A stretch of 64,000 nt of DNA from Bacteroidales bacterium (GTDB lineage: Bacteria > Bacteroidota > Bacteroidia > Bacteroidales > UBA7332), in NCBI GenBank assembly GCA_028687995.1, contig JAQTZA010000001.1:1-64000 (forward strand), given 5' to 3'. Within the stretch, counting starts at the first letter, position 1. The number at the start of each line of letters is the position of its first letter. The translations under genes and the position numbers were made by a program. The notes beneath the pieces were generated by a model that was not told the origin of the DNA, did not search any database, and worked only from the letters and a program-made list of their open reading frames with translations. Positions 62,945 through 64,000 of this stretch are shown piece after piece.

Positions 62945-64000
62945 ATGAAACCCTTTTTATATAAAGTAGCAGAAGCAACTCTTTCTCATTTCAAAGACAA
63001 AATCAGCGACCAAACCTTCGTATTTCCGAATCGAAGAGCAGGTATTTTCTTTCAAAAACACCTTGCCGATTGCGCTTCAAAACCTATCTTTTCGCCTAAA
63101 ATAGTAACTGTCAATGAGCTTTTCCGTTCGTTCACAGGCTATACCGTGATGGATCGCACCAATCTGTTGTTTACACTTTATCGTCATTATCACAAAATTT
63201 CTGCCAACGACGAAAGTTTTGATGATTTTGTCTTTTGGGGTGAGATGATTCTGAATGACTTCGATGATGTCGATAAATACGTAGCTGATGCACGTCAGCT
63301 TTTCTCAAACATAAAAGATTTGAAAGAGATTGAATCTGATTTTGCCGGGCTCACCGACGAACAAATCAATTCCATTCGTGAGTTTTGGTTCAATTTTCAA
63401 CCACAGAAACAGGGAAAAACCAAAGATGAATTTCTGGCCACGTGGAAAATTCTATATCCACTCTACCAATCGTTCAGAGAAGAGCTGCAACAGCAAAGTT
63501 CCGTTTACGAAGGAATGATTTTCAGAGAAGTGGCAGAGAATATTCTTCAGAAAATTCCTTTAAATTTACCCAAAGGAAAGTACATTTTTGTTGGACTGAA
63601 TGCTTTGTCTCGTTCCGAAGAGATATTACTAGAGCATCTTCACTCCCACCAATCTGCTGAGTTCTTTTGGGACACAGAATCCGAAAAAACAACCGACCCA
63701 GATAACCGTGCTTCGCATTTTATCAATCGTTATTGCAAAATATTTCCCTCAAACATCGAGCTGGAACAAGAACTATCGCAGCCAGCACCACACATCGAAT
63801 TGATCGGCATCTCTTCTGCCACTGGACAAGCCAAACAGGTATATTCTATATTAAACAAATGGTTAGCCGAAAAAGCTATAACAGACTCTGACAAAGCGAT
63901 TAACACGGCCATTGTATTGCCTGATGAACAACTTTTGATGCCAACTCTCTATTCCATTCCGGAAGTGATATCGACCATTAATGTTACCATGGGTTATCCT
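62945..64000 (+). CDS. AddB-like PD-(D/E)XK nuclease/helicase-type protein, 5' part
   Basis: An open frame of 352 codons starts with ATG at 62945 and runs off the window without a stop. The N-terminus (QTFVFPNRRAGIFFQKHLA, IVTVNELFRSFTG, then FFWDTESEKT and ISSATGQAKQVYSILNKWLA, AIVLPDEQLLMPTLYSIP) matches Bacteroidetes AddB-like proteins, whose C-terminal RecB-type nuclease domain would lie beyond the edge. AddB partners AddA in double-strand break repair. It is divergent from the two-component operon. The identification rests on the N-terminal inactivated helicase-like pattern only. Confidence 0.85.
   Translation, partial: MKPFLYKVAEATLSHFKDKISDQTFVFPNRRAGIFFQKHLADCASKPIFSPKIVTVNELFRSFTGYTVMDRTNLLFTLYRHYHKISANDESFDDFVFWGEMILNDFDDVDKYVADARQLFSNIKDLKEIESDFAGLTDEQINSIREFWFNFQPQKQGKTKDEFLATWKILYPLYQSFREELQQQSSVYEGMIFREVAENILQKIPLNLPKGKYIFVGLNALSRSEEILLEHLHSHQSAEFFWDTESEKTTDPDNRASHFINRYCKIFPSNIELEQELSQPAPHIELIGISSATGQAKQVYSILNKWLAEKAITDSDKAINTAIVLPDEQLLMPTLYSIPEVISTINVTMGYP

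Overview
The window looks like a chromosomal segment of a Bacteroidetes bacterium, most likely a Bacteroidales/Paludibacter-like fermenter. Visible support: many upstream regions carry the Bacteroidetes promoter pattern (TAnnTTTG near -7, often with TTTG 17-23 bases upstream); genes rarely have Shine-Dalgarno sites; one secreted protein has a type IX secretion (T9SS) C-terminal sorting domain; a PorE-like T9SS lipoprotein is present; and lineage-typical families occur (DUF5020, DUF5723, DUF6249, the PEP/pyruvate-binding protein with receiver domains). Family names are from memory of conserved motifs; no search was run.

Layout. 0.1-2.7 kb: two gene-cassette-like units (a YiiX-type cysteine hydrolase plus a TonB-C protein, then a Fic protein) bounded by attC-like sites, the second ending in a group II intron 3'-end remnant. 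3.0-7.9 kb: minus-strand housekeeping run purB, rluB-like, asnS. 8.0-9.8 kb: an eleven-copy tRNA-Val-derived array with two intact tRNA-Val genes, chimeric or decayed copies and two almost identical GIY-YIG genes. 9.9-19.4 kb: secreted M23 peptidase, GH1 glycosidase, RRM protein, a tRNA-Leu/Leu/Gly operon, glycogen branching enzyme, GH53 lipoprotein and an overlapping three-gene sigma-factor operon. 19.6-29.4 kb: rimM, PorE-like protein, a tightly packed queuosine operon (transporter, queC, queF) followed by a DUF5020 outer-membrane protein, and a large PEP/pyruvate-binding receiver protein.

29.4-38 kb is accessory: a 21-bp-period repeat array, mosaics of REP-like palindromes around a REP-associated (Y1) transposase, an unrecognised zinc-ribbon/HEPN-like gene pair that could be a defence module, and a lipoprotein/outer-membrane pair. 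38-43 kb holds an esterase, a Dna2-like nuclease-helicase fusion and a TPR protein. 43-57 kb is a minus-strand envelope block: DUF5723 protein, giant lipoprotein, pbpC and alpha-2-macroglobulin, with a second Y1 transposase and its own palindromes wedged between pbpC and the macroglobulin. 57-60 kb: a second 21-bp-period array, abiH and a paralogue of the 30.5-kb helical protein. 60-64 kb: a two-component pair and the start of an AddB-like nuclease gene that runs off the window.

Cooperation: the macroglobulin and PBP1C form the known envelope-guard pair; the queuosine genes form one translation-coupled unit; the cassette, abiH and HEPN regions form a scattered accessory layer with defence-like content.
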